Position numbers and translations under genes: made by a program. Shown here piece by piece: positions 1-10,756 of a DNA stretch of 64,000 nucleotides. Origin of the DNA: Bolinopsis microptera (taxonomy: Eukaryota; Ctenophora; Tentaculata; Lobata; Bolinopsidae); contig NC_087081.1 in assembly GCF_026151205.1 (NCBI RefSeq), positions 10,231,113 through 10,295,112 on the forward strand, read 5' to 3'. A model generated the notes under the pieces. It was not told where the DNA came from, did no database searches, and saw nothing but the letters and a program-made list of their open reading frames with translations. Positions within the stretch are counted from its first letter, which is position 1. The number at the start of each line of letters is the position of its first letter.

Positions 1-1660
1 AAAAATTTCATATTTGAAAATGAGACAGGATTTAGAAAATACAACTTTTCGTTTTGTTGTAACACTCCTACCGTGGGCTTCCTCCGACCGAAATCAAACT
101 TCCAGCAACTCAAATTGAGTTACTCAATCGTGTCACTCGGCATCTATAGTTGACTTACTAATTGGTTGCAGGTGAATAAATCTGTAAAAACTGTAAAATT
201 TCGGTCCTGGAAATTTCATCTTCAAAATCCGAAAATGGGACAGAGATTGGGACAATATGTTTTTGCAATTTTGTTTGGGATTTTGACTCCCTTCACCGCA
301 ATTTGGTTTCATATCATCATCAATTATTTATTTCTGGGCAAAAATGTCATTCAATCTGTCGAATTTGTGTTCAAAAAATTTCATATTTGAAAATGGGACA
401 GGATTTAGAAAATACAAATTTTTGTTTTGTTAAGCTTTCTACCGCGAAATCAAACTTCCAGCAACTCAATCGTGTCATTTTGCATTTATAAGTAAAACAA
501 AATTTTTAAGTAAAACAAAATTTAAATTTTATTGCCATTACAATGAATAATGATATCATAATAAATATAGGTAGACATCCGATAATAAACTTGTTACATC
601 CAGTACAACCCAAGATGTCAGCCGACGCGACTTACAAAAATAAAGAAAGCTAGCATGTTATGTTCATTGTTCATAGTTGATAGTTTTTCTAACGAGCATG
701 CTTAGCACTTAGGCTGTACGGAAATAGCTTTAATTCTACGTCATATTAAAAACTTTACATCATTTTTGAGATACAAAAATAAATTTTAAAATAAATAACT
801 CTTTTGCTGCTTAGGCGCGGCACCGCGCTTGACCCACATGCTATACAGTGTGTAGCAACACATCGCTGAAAACAGAAGCTGAATGAGCTATAACATATAA
901 GCGGTGCGCCGCGCCTAAACCTAAAACCATAAACTTTAAATATTGTCAAGATATTAAACGAGTTTTGCAAAATAATATAGCATGCTGACTTCGTAGGATA
1001 TTACAATCATACCAGTGCCAGTTCCAAATGTGAGTCGCTTAAACCAAAAGCAGTTGGCAAAAGGAGCCAGTTGCCTGCAAGAGCTTTACTAGCACCCGAT
1101 TTACCACTTTTGGAGCACAAACTCAAACCTAAAATGTAAAACCGGCCAAGCACAAAAATATGTTATCGCCACGATTGGGTGGATTGATTCCCAGAATATT
1201 TGTAGCGCGATGCGTTACTGTGCCGCGCCGCGCACTCAATAAGGCTTCTCACAAATATGTTATCGCCACGATTGGGTGGATTGATTCCCAGAATATTTGT
1301 AGCGAGATGCGCTACTGTGCCGCGCCGAGCTGCCATGAATTGACATCGTCAATTAACAGAATATTTATCAGCACGCGGCACTAATAATATATGAAGTTCA
1401 TTATCGAATTTTAGATATGCCCTGGATCGTTTAACACATATATAAAAGGTTATTAAAGAATAATTAATGTTTGGTTCGTATAAATCGATATTAATCAATT
1501 ATTTAAAATTGACTTACCAATTGGTTGCAGGTGAAAAAAATCTGTAAAAACTGTAAAATTTCGGTCCTTGAAATTTCATCTTCAAAAACTGAAAATAGGA
1601 CAGAGATTGGGACAATATTATATATGATTTTGCCATTTTGTTCGGGATTCTAACTCCAGG
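1..1660. repeat. Repeat mosaic with two pairs of direct repeats
   Basis: No gene is recognisable. A block at 1-58 (aaatttcatatttgaaaatg and following) recurs at 368-430. A second block at 150-285, starting near tgacttactaattggttgca, recurs at 1509-1620. A third unit at 1156-1250 is repeated head to tail at 1252-1345 and ends in the GC-rich motif gcgttactgtgccgcgcc, which is scattered through the first 5.5 kb and again at 54.1 kb. The small open frames here have no family features and look like chance frames in repeats. Confidence 0.6.
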
Positions 1661-1860
1661 TACCTCATGAATTTAACTATAAATCTATAAATAAAAACTA
1701 TAAATCTTTTCGTACTACATGCAAGCGCAAGGGCTTTGGTTTTAGTAACCATGACCAATAATGGATAGCGGTATTTTGAAGTCTAATATTTAAAATATTC
1801 AAAAATATTTACAATTTTATTTTTGTAGGAGCCTCACACAGGAGGGGCAAAGTGCAAAGA

Positions 1861-1995
1861 AATTGCTGCTAACTGCTGCTAGCTGCTAGCTGCTCACTGC
1901 TGCTCACTGCTACTAACTGCTGCTCACTACTGCTCACTGCTGCTCACTGCTGCTCACTGTTGCTCACTGCTGCTCACTGCTGCTCACTGCTGCTA
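1861..1995. repeat. Short-period satellite (10-mer ctgctcactg)
   Basis: About 13 head-to-tail copies of a 10-bp unit ctgctcactg with small variants such as ctgctaactg. It runs directly into a GC-rich block (ggcgcgcgcgctttcgagaa, 1997-2030) that reappears near 54,285. Confidence 0.85.
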
Positions 1996-2349
1996 TGGGC
2001 GCGCGCGCTTTCGAGAAGAAAGCGGCGCGCGCTACATCGAAGAAATTTAGACGAGTGTCAAGTTGCAAGTATGGAGTAACATTTGTCAAGCGGCGCGTCA
2101 AGGTACGTAGGAAATTAGCCCGAAGCAAGTAACGTGTTATAAAGTACCGCGCATATTTTGTATTTGCGGGTCAGTCCATTATCAATAAACAAAACAAATC
2201 CAAAAAAATAAATTCACTAATTCAGATTATGAATTATTTTGTAGCGCAATGCGTAACTGTGCCGCGCGCGCCGCGCACTCATCTATGCTTCTTGCAACGA
2301 CAGTATCGAGAATTCCAATTTTCTAATTCTCCCAGCTCACAGGAGGAGC

Positions 2350-2825
2350 AAAATGCAAAAAAACTCCCACAAACTGCTACAAACTGCTACAAACTGGCAC
2401 TAACTGCTACAAACTGGCACTGACTGCTACAGACTGCTACTAACTGCTGCAAACGGCGCGCGAATGCGTGGGAGCGATTGCAGCAGTTTACCTGGGGACC
2501 CCAGGCTATTATGTTCATAAACATTAATAAAGATTTGGCGGAATGACAGGCTGAGCGCGGCCCAGTAAGCAGCAGTCAGTGCCAGTTTGTAGCAGTTAGT
2601 GCCAGTTTGTTTCACATAGCCATGTGCCTACGCGTACTGCGTGACGCGCTTGTTTCACAAGTAGGATAGCCTCTTTGCCGCCTCCGGCGGTCGCGCGCTA
2701 CTGCAAGCGAGAGGGCTCTGGTTAGAGCAACCAGTTTGTAGCAGTTGGTAGCAGTTTGTGGCAGTTAGTGCCAGTTTGTAGCAGTTAGTAGCAGTTTGTA
2801 GCAGTTTGTGGCAGTTTTTTTGCAT
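2350..2825. repeat. Split satellite of ctacaaactg-type units in both orientations
   Basis: At 2358-2450 the unit is ctacaaactg/gcactaactg; at 2572-2612 and 2730-2820 the same unit is present in reverse complement (gtttgtagcagttagtgcc). The two orientations flank an ~80-bp short element (2488-2566) and a GC-rich repeat (2615-2725). The whole looks like a broken inverted satellite. Confidence 0.7.
2488..2566 (-). mobile_element. ~80-bp short element, copy 1
   Basis: Minus-oriented copy: starts ttacctggggaccccagg and ends ggcccagt. The flanks share gcagcagt at corresponding positions (2480-2487 and 2569-2576), consistent with a 10-bp target duplication that has two mismatches. The body contains the 15-bp palindrome cctggggaccccagg. 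Confidence 0.7.
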
Positions 2826-3800
2826 AATTGACGATTTCAATTCATCTCAGCTCGGCGCGGCACAGTAGCGCATCTCGCCGATCTAAAGAAGCCTCATTGA
2901 GTGCGCGGCGCGGCACAGTAACGCATCGCGCTACAATTTTTTTGCACTTTGCTCCTCCTGTGAGCTGCTGGGAGTTGAAACTCCTGGAGCGCATTTTTAT
3001 TTGAATTTCAATTTGGAGCTAGTTAAGAATTACGTTATACTTTATATATAACTCGTTTACTGGGCCGCGCTCAGCCTGTCATTCCGCCTAATCTCTATAT
3101 TATGTTTATGAACATAATAGCCTGAGGTCCCCAGGTAAATAACTCGTTTGACGTTTCAGGACGAAATTATATTCATTCTTTCAGTTTATCCGTCAATTAC
3201 GTTGCTATTATATTAGGATGATGATTAATCACTCTACACTCGACTGTCACGTGACTTTTTCAACCCGTGCTCTAGCTGGTCCTGAACGACTTTTTGAAAT
3301 CCTAACCCTCTAATCTGATCCCAACCCTAACCGTAACCCAATCTTTAACAAAAGCATACACTGAAACCCTAACCCTAACAAGAAATTAGACTAACTTCCT
3401 TATACGGTCATATCTTAATTGACGATGTCAATTCATGGCAGCTCGGCGCGGCACGGTAGCGCATCTCGCCGATCTAGCCATCTCGCTGTGAGAAGCCTCA
3501 TTGAGTGCGCGGCGCGGCACAGTAACGCATCGCGCTACAATGTCATATCACGTGATCTCGTCAGGGGAGCATTTTAACCCTATGTCATGGGGGTTGATTC
3601 GGAATCAGCGTCCGAAAATACAAAGATTGAAGTTGGTTTCAACTGTCGGGGGCCCTTTTAGAATGGCCCGATGGTTGCTCTAACCAGAGCCCTCTCGCTT
3701 GCAGAAGCGCGCGACTTGTGAAACAAGCGCGTCACGCAGTACGCGTAGGCACATGGCTATGTGAAGCCCGATGGCAAGTGCTACGAAGTATCGCGCGCCG
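2825..3800. repeat. GC-rich interspersed repeats and telomere-like CCCTAA stretch
   Basis: Two related GC-rich units (2828-2945 and 3417-3540) contain ttgacgatgtcaat near-palindromes and gcggcgcggcacagtaacgc. At 3300-3385 there are degenerate ccctaa repeats. The segment 3563-3628 (gagcattttaaccctatgtc onward) recurs at about 52,945-53,005. The block at 3671-3765 is the reverse complement of 2612-2735 and partly recurs at 4689-4780. No gene is seen. Confidence 0.65.
3059..3138 (+). mobile_element. ~80-bp short element, copy 2
   Basis: Plus-oriented copy from actgggccgcgctcagcctg to ccccaggtaa. It is flanked by a perfect direct repeat ataactcgttt at 3048-3058 and 3139-3149. It contains the hairpin attatgtttatgaacataat and the cctgaggtccccagg palindrome. 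Confidence 0.8.
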
Positions 3801-4510
3801 GGCCAGATCATTAACAATGGTCAAGTCCCTAGGTAAATAAAATTGAAACAGTTGATTTTAGTAACAGCACACTAGTATGCTTTTTTTTGTGTTATTATTC
3901 CTCACAATGAAGAGTTTAAAGTTCAATTATTTATTTCACGGTTGACGGTATCGCAATATTTTAATCAAATATCCCTGCAGTTTCTTTTCGTTTAAATCGT
4001 AAATTTGCGCGCAAAAATTACACCGGCGCGCCTTCCATTTATGATGCATTAGACGCATACATTATTAGCAGCGAGTGTGTCAAACGGACGGTCACTCGCG
4101 CTGCGCGCAATGCAACAACGACTAATTTGTAATTGCAAATTATATTTCATTATCAATTTAAACTTTAGTTATGCAAATTTGGCAATAATTGTCATTCAAA
4201 TATACAAGTGGTCATTACATAAACGATTATATTTTGTTTATTTAATGGAGCCACTGTTTGTAATTAATGATTGACGGTAGTTTATTTTATTTGCTAATGA
4301 CAAATATGCCGTTCAGTGTTGATTATTATATTGACCAATATATGGAACAGATATTTTACGAGTATCACCCGTTAATGCAGATCGGCGAGATGCGAAGGAT
4401 TGACATCGTGAATCAAATCTGCACATTGCATTTGCAACAATCAGAATTATCAGTGTAGCTAGGAGGACTTCGCCGCTTCGACGCACCGCGCAAACTAGCT
4501 TTCTTGCTTC
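3800..4510. other. AT-rich stretch without a recognisable gene
   Basis: Apart from another copy of the gattgacatcgtgaatcaa motif at 4397-4415, no coding or RNA feature is recognised. Confidence 0.5.
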
Positions 4511-4511
4511 G

Positions 4512-4615
4512 CATCGATCGTTGTCGATCGTTGTCGATCGTTGTCGATCGTTGTCGACCGTCGTCGATCGTTGTCGACCGTCGTCGATCGTCGTCGACCG
4601 TCGTCGATCGTTGCT
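4512..4615. repeat. gtcgatcgtt-type short satellite
   Basis: About ten copies of a 9-10 bp unit cgatcgttgt / cgaccgtcgt in tandem. It keeps an open frame on the minus strand only because the period is near a multiple of three; no protein family is suggested. Confidence 0.85.
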
Positions 4616-4918
4616 CAGCTGATCGCAGAGCAACGATCTCGACGGATTGACATCGTCAATCAACAGTGTAGCATTATCAACGCACTGTGCATTATTTCAC
4701 ATAGCCATGTGTCTATGCGTACTGCGTGACGCGCTTCGGCGGTCGTGCGCTACTGCAAGCGAGAGGGCTCTGGTTAGAGCAAGTGCATTATCACTGTTAA
4801 TTATTTGAGCTTAATTAAAATTAATGCATGTTCGTGATTAATGCTTAAAATATGGTAAGTGTTATAGCTCCTTCCGCACTATATATACTGTATAGTGTAT
4901 ACTATAGTATATAATTAT

Positions 4919-4987
4919 TTACCTGGGGACCCCAGGCTATTATGTTCATAAAGATTTGGCGGAATGACAGGCTGAGCGCGGCCCAGT
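4919..4987 (-). mobile_element. ~80-bp short element, copy 3
   Basis: Minus-oriented, 69 bp, starting ttacctggggaccccagg and ending cggcccagt. Flanks atataattat (4909-4918) and aaataattat (4988-4997) give a 10-bp target duplication with one mismatch. Confidence 0.75.
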
Positions 4988-5003
4988 AAATAATTATATG
5001 ATA

Positions 5004-5435
5004 CCTTAATTCCCAAAAATTTGGGCGACAAAAAATTTGAGCGGGCCTCTCGCCCAAATTTTTTGCAGACCAAATTAATTGCATAAATCTTTTCCGTCCG
5101 CTAAATTTTTTGCTAACCAAACTTTTGGCATTTGGCCTGTGGCCCTGAAATCTATAGAAAGATGGCTTTTTCTTCATATCCAAGTAAAATAATATTTGAA
5201 ATTTTAGTTTTCTAATTCTGCTTAAAATTGAAAGCAAAATGACTGGAACAATAAGGAATAATAATGAACTAAGGCAAATATCTAACTGAAATTTTAGTGG
5301 AAAATCGTTAATTTTTCGAAGAATTTGTGCCCAAATTTTCGGTCGCCCAAATGAGTTCAAATTTTCTGCCCAAATTTTTCGGGCTCAAATAAACTGTGCT
5401 CAATATAATGGCACACAAATTTTTGGGAACTAAGG
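5004..5435. mobile_element. MITE with ~20-bp inverted termini and TA target duplication
   Basis: The left end ccttaattcccaaaaattt and the right end aaatttttgggaactaagg are inverted repeats with one mismatch, and TA flanks both ends (5002-5003 and 5436-5437). A TA duplication is the hallmark of Tc1/mariner-type transposition. The 432-bp body has no plausible transposase. It lies a few bases from the right target repeat of the neighbouring ~80-bp element. Confidence 0.75.
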
Positions 5436-5439
5436 TATA

Positions 5440-6045
5440 ATGTTTTCAATTAAGGGTCACTCGGCGGAAAAAGTCAACGAAATTATGGCACTCAACAACA
5501 TAGTTCATGATAGCTAGTCCCCGCCAACATGACAAACTTGTTCCAGCCTCTAGATATTACGGTAAATCGTGTTGCCAAGGACATTGTCCGACGTTGTTAT
5601 AGTTTATATTACTCAGTGGAGGCAACGAAACAGTGCTAGGAAAGCTCAACGTGATTTTAAGGTTAACCTAAAGAATTGTCTAAGATAAAACTGAAAACTA
5701 CGTTACGCCGAGTGGCTTGTAAAAGTTAACACTGAAATGCAGGACCAGGGTAGTTTGATTAAAAAAGTTTCCATACAGCTAGAAATCACTGATGCTTTAA
5801 TGTTTAAGCATGGACTATTTCATGCACGAAAACCCATTTGACGAAGATGATATGTGTTGATTGACGATATCAACCCATCGAGATCGTTGCTCTACGAAGC
5901 AAAGCAACGATCAACGATGCGAAGCAAGAATGCTAGTTCGCGCGGCGCGTCGAAGCGGCGAAGTCCTCCAATGATATGTGACACTAGACACTACTACTAG
6001 TGATCATGTACATATATTTTAACATTTTTACTGCTAGCTTAACGA
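5440..6045. other. Non-coding stretch with a short inverted repeat
   Basis: The motif cactcggcg at 5458-5466 is inverted as cgccgagtg near 5706-5714. A GC-rich unit with ttgacgatatcaa lies at 5858-5970 and resembles the 4.4-4.6 kb and 54.0 kb repeats. No gene is recognised. Confidence 0.45.
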
Positions 6046-6119
6046 TTACCTGGGGACCCCAGCTAGGCTATTATGTTCATAAAGATTCGGCGGAATGACA
6101 GGCTGAGAGCCGCCCAGAA
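6046..6119 (-). mobile_element. ~80-bp short element, copy 4
   Basis: Minus-oriented copy starting ttacctggggaccccag. It is flanked by a perfect 10-bp direct repeat agcttaacga at 6036-6045 and 6120-6129. Confidence 0.8.
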
Positions 6120-6595
6120 AGCTTAACGACTGCTTTTATTATTTAATATGATATATTTATTACGTAATATTATATGGATCTGGGAAAACTAACAAAAATT
6201 CGGGAGACTGAAGCAAGCCAAATCTCCAGTCGAGTTTTAACTAACTTAATTAAAAAGCTTTTTCACAAATTTAACCCAGAATTAGTAACATCAGCGTACT
6301 AATCTTTTTTGTCTTCAAGTTGTTTGTTCCCATTTCCTCACTATGTCAATATGTGTATAGATATAAGAGTGGACCGCTGCCATGCCAGTGTCTCTCTTTC
6401 CCAAACAAAAGGAAATGATATTAATTTGAATGAGCGTCCGGGCGTCCGCAAATGCAAAATGATGCCGAGAATGAAATCGGTCGCTCGCTAGTTTCCCAGT
6501 CAAATTTAAGAAAGAAAATTTTACTTTGTGGACAGAGTGGTTGCTGCTGCCTGGAAAAATTAATCATACTGCATGCCAGCAACCCTCTGATCTCC

Positions 6596-7040
6596 TCTGT
6601 CTTTAGATTAATGGAACAATAAAAAAGTTCTGTTTAGCCCAGATCTGCGTTTTTATTCTGTACTACTTTTAGATCGTTCCAAAAAGGTATAACAAATTTG
6701 ATACTGTGAAAATTCTCACAGTCTCTAGAAAACAATGGTACACAAATTTTGAAAATCCGAGCAAGTTTATTTTTATCGTGCACCCCCTAGTACTACTTGC
6801 CACTAAACCCACATCCTTTGCCTTTAGATTAATGGAACAATGAAAAATATCCGTTTAGCCCAAATCTGTATGTTTTTATTTTGCTGGGCGGCGCTCAGCC
6901 TGTCATTCCGCCGAATCTTTATTCATTCCGCCGAATCTTTACTGCTTGCCGCTTAACCTATCCTTTGTCTATAGATTAACAGGACAACGGTGAATGGAAA
7001 AGTTTTGTTTATGGTTTAGCCCCTCCACGTGTTTATTACT
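6596..7040. repeat. Diverged triplicated repeat with a truncated ~80-bp element
   Basis: The segment tttagattaatggaacaata and its surroundings appear three times (about 6603, 6823 and 6971). A partial copy of the ~80-bp element (ctcagcctgtcattccgcc) lies at 6885-6930. The stretch 6672-6790 recurs at about 53,612-53,730. Confidence 0.6.
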
Positions 7041-8480
7041 CGGTTATTGTAGACATTTGGTCCACAATTTATTTATCGGCTTTATTTATTTTGTTTCATC
7101 GCTGATATTGACGAGAATCCAAATTAGCTTTTCTCAACGACCATATGAAAAGTATTCTGATCTCATGCTTGATATGGTGAGAGACATATGATTATTATAT
7201 TATATTTACATTAGAGGAGTAATAAGTTAAATATGTCTAGATATTTGAATATTTGTGCGGGCTCAAGTCAACAACTTAGTCAGTGTAATAAGGGACAATA
7301 GCGAGCACAGAATTATTTGTCTCCGATTTTGATAAATTTGGTACCAAAAGTTGCCTCAAAGTGTGAATAATGCAAATTAACCGTGTAGCACGATTAGATC
7401 GAGCTGTATGACTAGGTGGGCATACTTTGCATTGCAAAAGTGTAAAAAGGACGAAAAACACAGTGAATTTCAGTGTGATTAGGACATCATAATGCATAAC
7501 CTAGCTCTCAAGCCTGTTTGAACTTGCGTAGGACTAAAACACCTCCCACAAGCTTGGAGACTTATCAAACTAATAATATTGCCGAAGGTCGTTATACTAT
7601 CGTGTATACTTCTAATTATAAATCAACTACACGAACAAGTTCTTTTTGTCTATAATCAAAATTTGCTCTAAGTAAAGAACCGACCAATATTATTCATTGT
7701 CATTCAATAAAAGTTCGTTTTCGGACAATAAAAAACAAAAAACGTTAACCACCCATGCCCCAGCCCCTGCTTGATTCTTGAACACTCCATTCGCAGTTCG
7801 CACCCTCCATTAACTCACTTTAATGCGGATAAACATACCATTGTGAGATATAGTATAATATAGTATATATTCATAGTATAATATTCATTTTACTTCTTCA
7901 AGATTGCTAGCAGTTGATGAGAATTTAGGGCTGAGGCCCACTGTTTACAACGACGATATGAGGTGCTTCATGATCTCATGTTTAATAGGGTAAGAAATGC
8001 TTATATATGTTTTTCAACCAATTGTTCTACTAAAATTTACTCAATAACACTGTAGACTGTAGAGTAAGGGGTATAGAATGATACGTATCATTTGGAGGAG
8101 TGATTTATTATGCGTCCGGATTCTCCATTTGAATCAAATGAGAACTATATTATTCATCTTTCAGCAAGGTTTTAATATAATATTGAAGTCAGGTTTTAAT
8201 ATTGAAGTCACTTCATAATTGTAACACTACAGCAGTTTATAGGACATGAGAATTTTGGAAATTTGACTTTCATTTGAATATTCAAATGTTATTTTGAGCC
8301 TACGTCTGCAATTATTATAAACGCAAATGTAATGAATTAATTAATTTACTTTTCCTATTCGCAGTTTAACGCTGGTGCTTAATCATGGGGTGAGAACCGA
8401 GGGCACAGCAGAAGAGGACAATGCGGGTGAGTACCATAGTGAGTCACAGTTTTAGCTGCTTAAACTTTTTTATTCTTTCT
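7041..8480. other. AT-rich stretch without a recognisable gene
   Basis: I see only AT-rich sequence with short tatagtataat repeats near 7850-7890. The short open frames have no signal peptide, domain or splice context that I recognise. Confidence 0.5.
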
Positions 8481-8481
8481 G

Positions 8482-9009
8482 ATGTGGAGTTTCCATTCTT
8501 TCGCATGGAAAGCTTTACAGAGTCTGGATGCTTTTTGGAAATCTAATATGTCTAGGAAGATCAAGACCAAAATTTTTCGAACTGCAGTAGAACCTGTTCT
8601 GCTGTATGGCGCAGAAACCTGGACTCTTAAAAAGGCTGATATTAGAGCACTAGACGGTGTTTATACTAGAATGCTACGAAGGGTCTTTGGTATCTCATGG
8701 AAATCACATACACCTAACTCCGTTCTTTACGGAAAGATTCCATCGGTGACAGATACTATAAAGACACGAAGACTTCGTTTTGCAGGACATGTCTACCGTC
8801 TACAGGACCAACCTGCTCAACAACTCCTTTTTTGGCAACCATCCTATGGCCAGCATTATCGAGGACGACCACATAAGACCTTCCCGGACGTTCTACTTGA
8901 AGACACTGGAATGGAACCTGACCAGTTGCGTTTGTTCATGTGTTATAGAGATAAATGGAGAGAAGCGTTGACACGAAACTCGTTCCAGATTTTATCTGGA
9001 TCGACCTAG
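8482..9009 (+). pseudogene. RTE-like LINE, C-terminal fragment of the reverse transcriptase ORF
   Basis: The 175-residue frame carries the region following the reverse transcriptase in RTE-type endonuclease/reverse-transcriptase proteins: LLYGAETWTL, then LDGVYTRMLRRVFGISW, RRLRFAGHVYR and RGRPHKTFPDVLLEDTG. I see no endonuclease or reverse-transcriptase core upstream, so the copy is 5'-truncated, as LINE insertions usually are. The frame ends in a TAG at 9007-9009. The assignment rests on recognition of these C-terminal motifs; which RTE subgroup it belongs to cannot be told. Confidence 0.75.
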
Positions 9010-9084
9010 GCAGGATCGGCAGGATGAGGAGTAATCTGCATTGTGTGGTTACCGTTGGCGTTATCTAGCTTACAAAAAGTAGAA

Positions 9085-9350
9085 AGTTTCAGTATAATGT
9101 GTAAAGATACTGTAAGTGTAGTAGATGAATTCAAGACAGGATACTGTTACTGTAATACTTCTACATATTGTTAGTGGAGTAGATGTATTTAAGACTGGAC
9201 ACTGTTACTGTAATATTTCTAGATACTGTAAGTGTAGTAGATGTATTCAAGACAGGACATTGTTACTGTAATACTTCTAGATACTGTAAGTGTAGTAGAT
9301 GTATTTAATACAGGACGCTGTTACTGTAATGTGTCTAGAATCTAGATACA
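9085..9350. repeat. ~60-bp tandem repeat (about four copies)
   Basis: The unit is built from agatactgtaagtgtagtag, atgtattcaagacaggacac and tgttactgtaatacttct. Four imperfect copies lie just downstream of the RTE fragment and may derive from its 3' tail. Confidence 0.75.
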
Positions 9351-9596
9351 GTTATTTAGACTAAGACAGTATCCCCAATATCTTAATCTATAGCCTCTCA
9401 TATATGCGACAAGAGAAACGCCATCTTAGGACGGGAGGAGAGAGATGCCACTTATTGGACAACATTAAATTAATTCCTGTTGTAACGTCCTCAATGCTTT
9501 CTAGAGTATCTTATTCAAACTTTTAATCATTATCAACAGTTCTCTTATAATAAAATCTAGTGATTTAGCAATATAAAGTCTTGTAATTTAGTATAT

Positions 9597-9798
9597 TACC
9601 TTATCAGATGTTATTTGACCGGACATTGCGTGAAAGGACACAATTTTAAACAGACTTTAAAATGAACGCTAGAAGGCATTTATGATCAGTATTTAGTTTA
9701 ATAAACTTATTGGACTTTATTTGAACGGACACTAAAATGAGTGTTAGGGCATCCAGCGTCCAATTAATTTTCATTCAAATAAAATCCGATAATCTAAG
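9597..9798. repeat. Foldback element of the ggactttatttgaacggac family, copy 1
   Basis: The termini cttatcagatgttatttgac and aaataaaatccgataatct are degenerate inverted repeats. The same family occurs at 37,365-37,515, 50,791-50,880, 50,881-51,004 and 55,617-55,697. Confidence 0.55.
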
Positions 9799-10145
9799 GT
9801 AGATAAAAGTCTTCATAAATCTTCACTTTTAATTTCATTTGTTTTATAACAAACGGGTGATTACAAAAAAATTGAACCTTTTAAAAATCCTTTTATTTGG
9901 TCGATCAATTCATTTTGTGGTAAAATTCAATGAAACAATGTTAAAATTTGGACAATTATGAACACAAATGGTCGATGGCAAACTAAACACTCAGAAGCCC
10001 CTTGCGGTAGGCACAGAGCAATATTTTTCTTACAGCCACTGAAGCGGCGTAGGATATGTATTATACTAATTAATTAAGTGTTATGCTCATTTGTTATGAT
10101 TTTAGATCAACACGTTTCGGTTCTTTTGCGATAGTCAAAACGCGA

Positions 10146-10191
10146 CAACTAGCGCTGGATGGCGACAACTAGCGCTATCCAGCGCTAGTTG
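10146..10191. repeat. Perfect 15-bp-arm inverted repeat
   Basis: Arms caactagcgctggat and atccagcgctagttg enclose a 16-bp loop that contains another copy of caactagcgct. It abuts the truncated end of the adjacent LINE fragment. Confidence 0.8.
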
Positions 10192-10194
10192 GCG

Positions 10195-10756
10195 ACTGTG
10201 TGGTCAATGGTATCAAACGCTCCACTCAAGTCGAGAATTACAACTATAACAATATTCCCAGCTTCAATTTCTTTGTTAAGATCATCACACATTTTAAAAG
10301 TAATGTTTCACAGCTGTGATTAGGGAGGTATCCAGATTGGACTTCTGGGTAAAGGCTATGATTCGTGAGATGGACATTGAGCTGGTTTAGTGCAATTCTC
10401 TCTAGGATCTTGGAGAAGGCAGAGATGTTAGAGACTAGTCGATAGTTACTAAGAATATCAACATCAGCATTTTCTTCTTTAACGTCGGCTTGATGACAGC
10501 TTTCTTCATATCTGAGGGAAAGATTCCAGTCTTCAAGGATGAGTTCAAGACGTGGAGTAAAAAAGGTGTCAGTCCAGCAACACATTTTTAAAGAAAAATG
10601 CTGGGATTGGATTCAAGCAGCAGAACTTGTTGGACGTCTTTGAGACCAGGTCTTTGAGTTCATCAGCTGTTATCTCAGAGAAATTATTAAAAATGCAGTC
10701 TTTATTATCTTTGTTAATAGTTAATTGAAAATCGCTGTAAACTTTGTTTCTCAGTT
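10195..10756 (-). pseudogene. CR1/Jockey-group LINE reverse transcriptase fragment
   Basis: On the minus strand, three overlapping frames give in order a pre-RT segment (ITADELKDLVSKTSNKFC), the region NYRLVSNISAFSKILERIAL followed by SGYLPNHSCETLLLK, and the motif-A region DLSGAFDTIDH. These are the first reverse-transcriptase blocks of CR1/Jockey-type LINEs. At least two frameshifts and truncation directly after motif A make it a dead fragment. Its 5' side abuts a 21-bp match (gatggagggtatagtgaattc, ~10,756-10,776) to the TSP1 exon of the neighbouring receptor gene. Confidence 0.75.

Noticed and set aside
2655-2840. tRNA-like ggttagagca segment
   Set aside because: It lies in a GC-rich repeat, lacks a cloverleaf or a T-loop box, and recurs as part of the repeat.
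8350-8430. Possible isolated exon bounded by ttcgcag and gtgagt
   Set aside because: Splice-like borders but no recognisable coding content and no partner exons.
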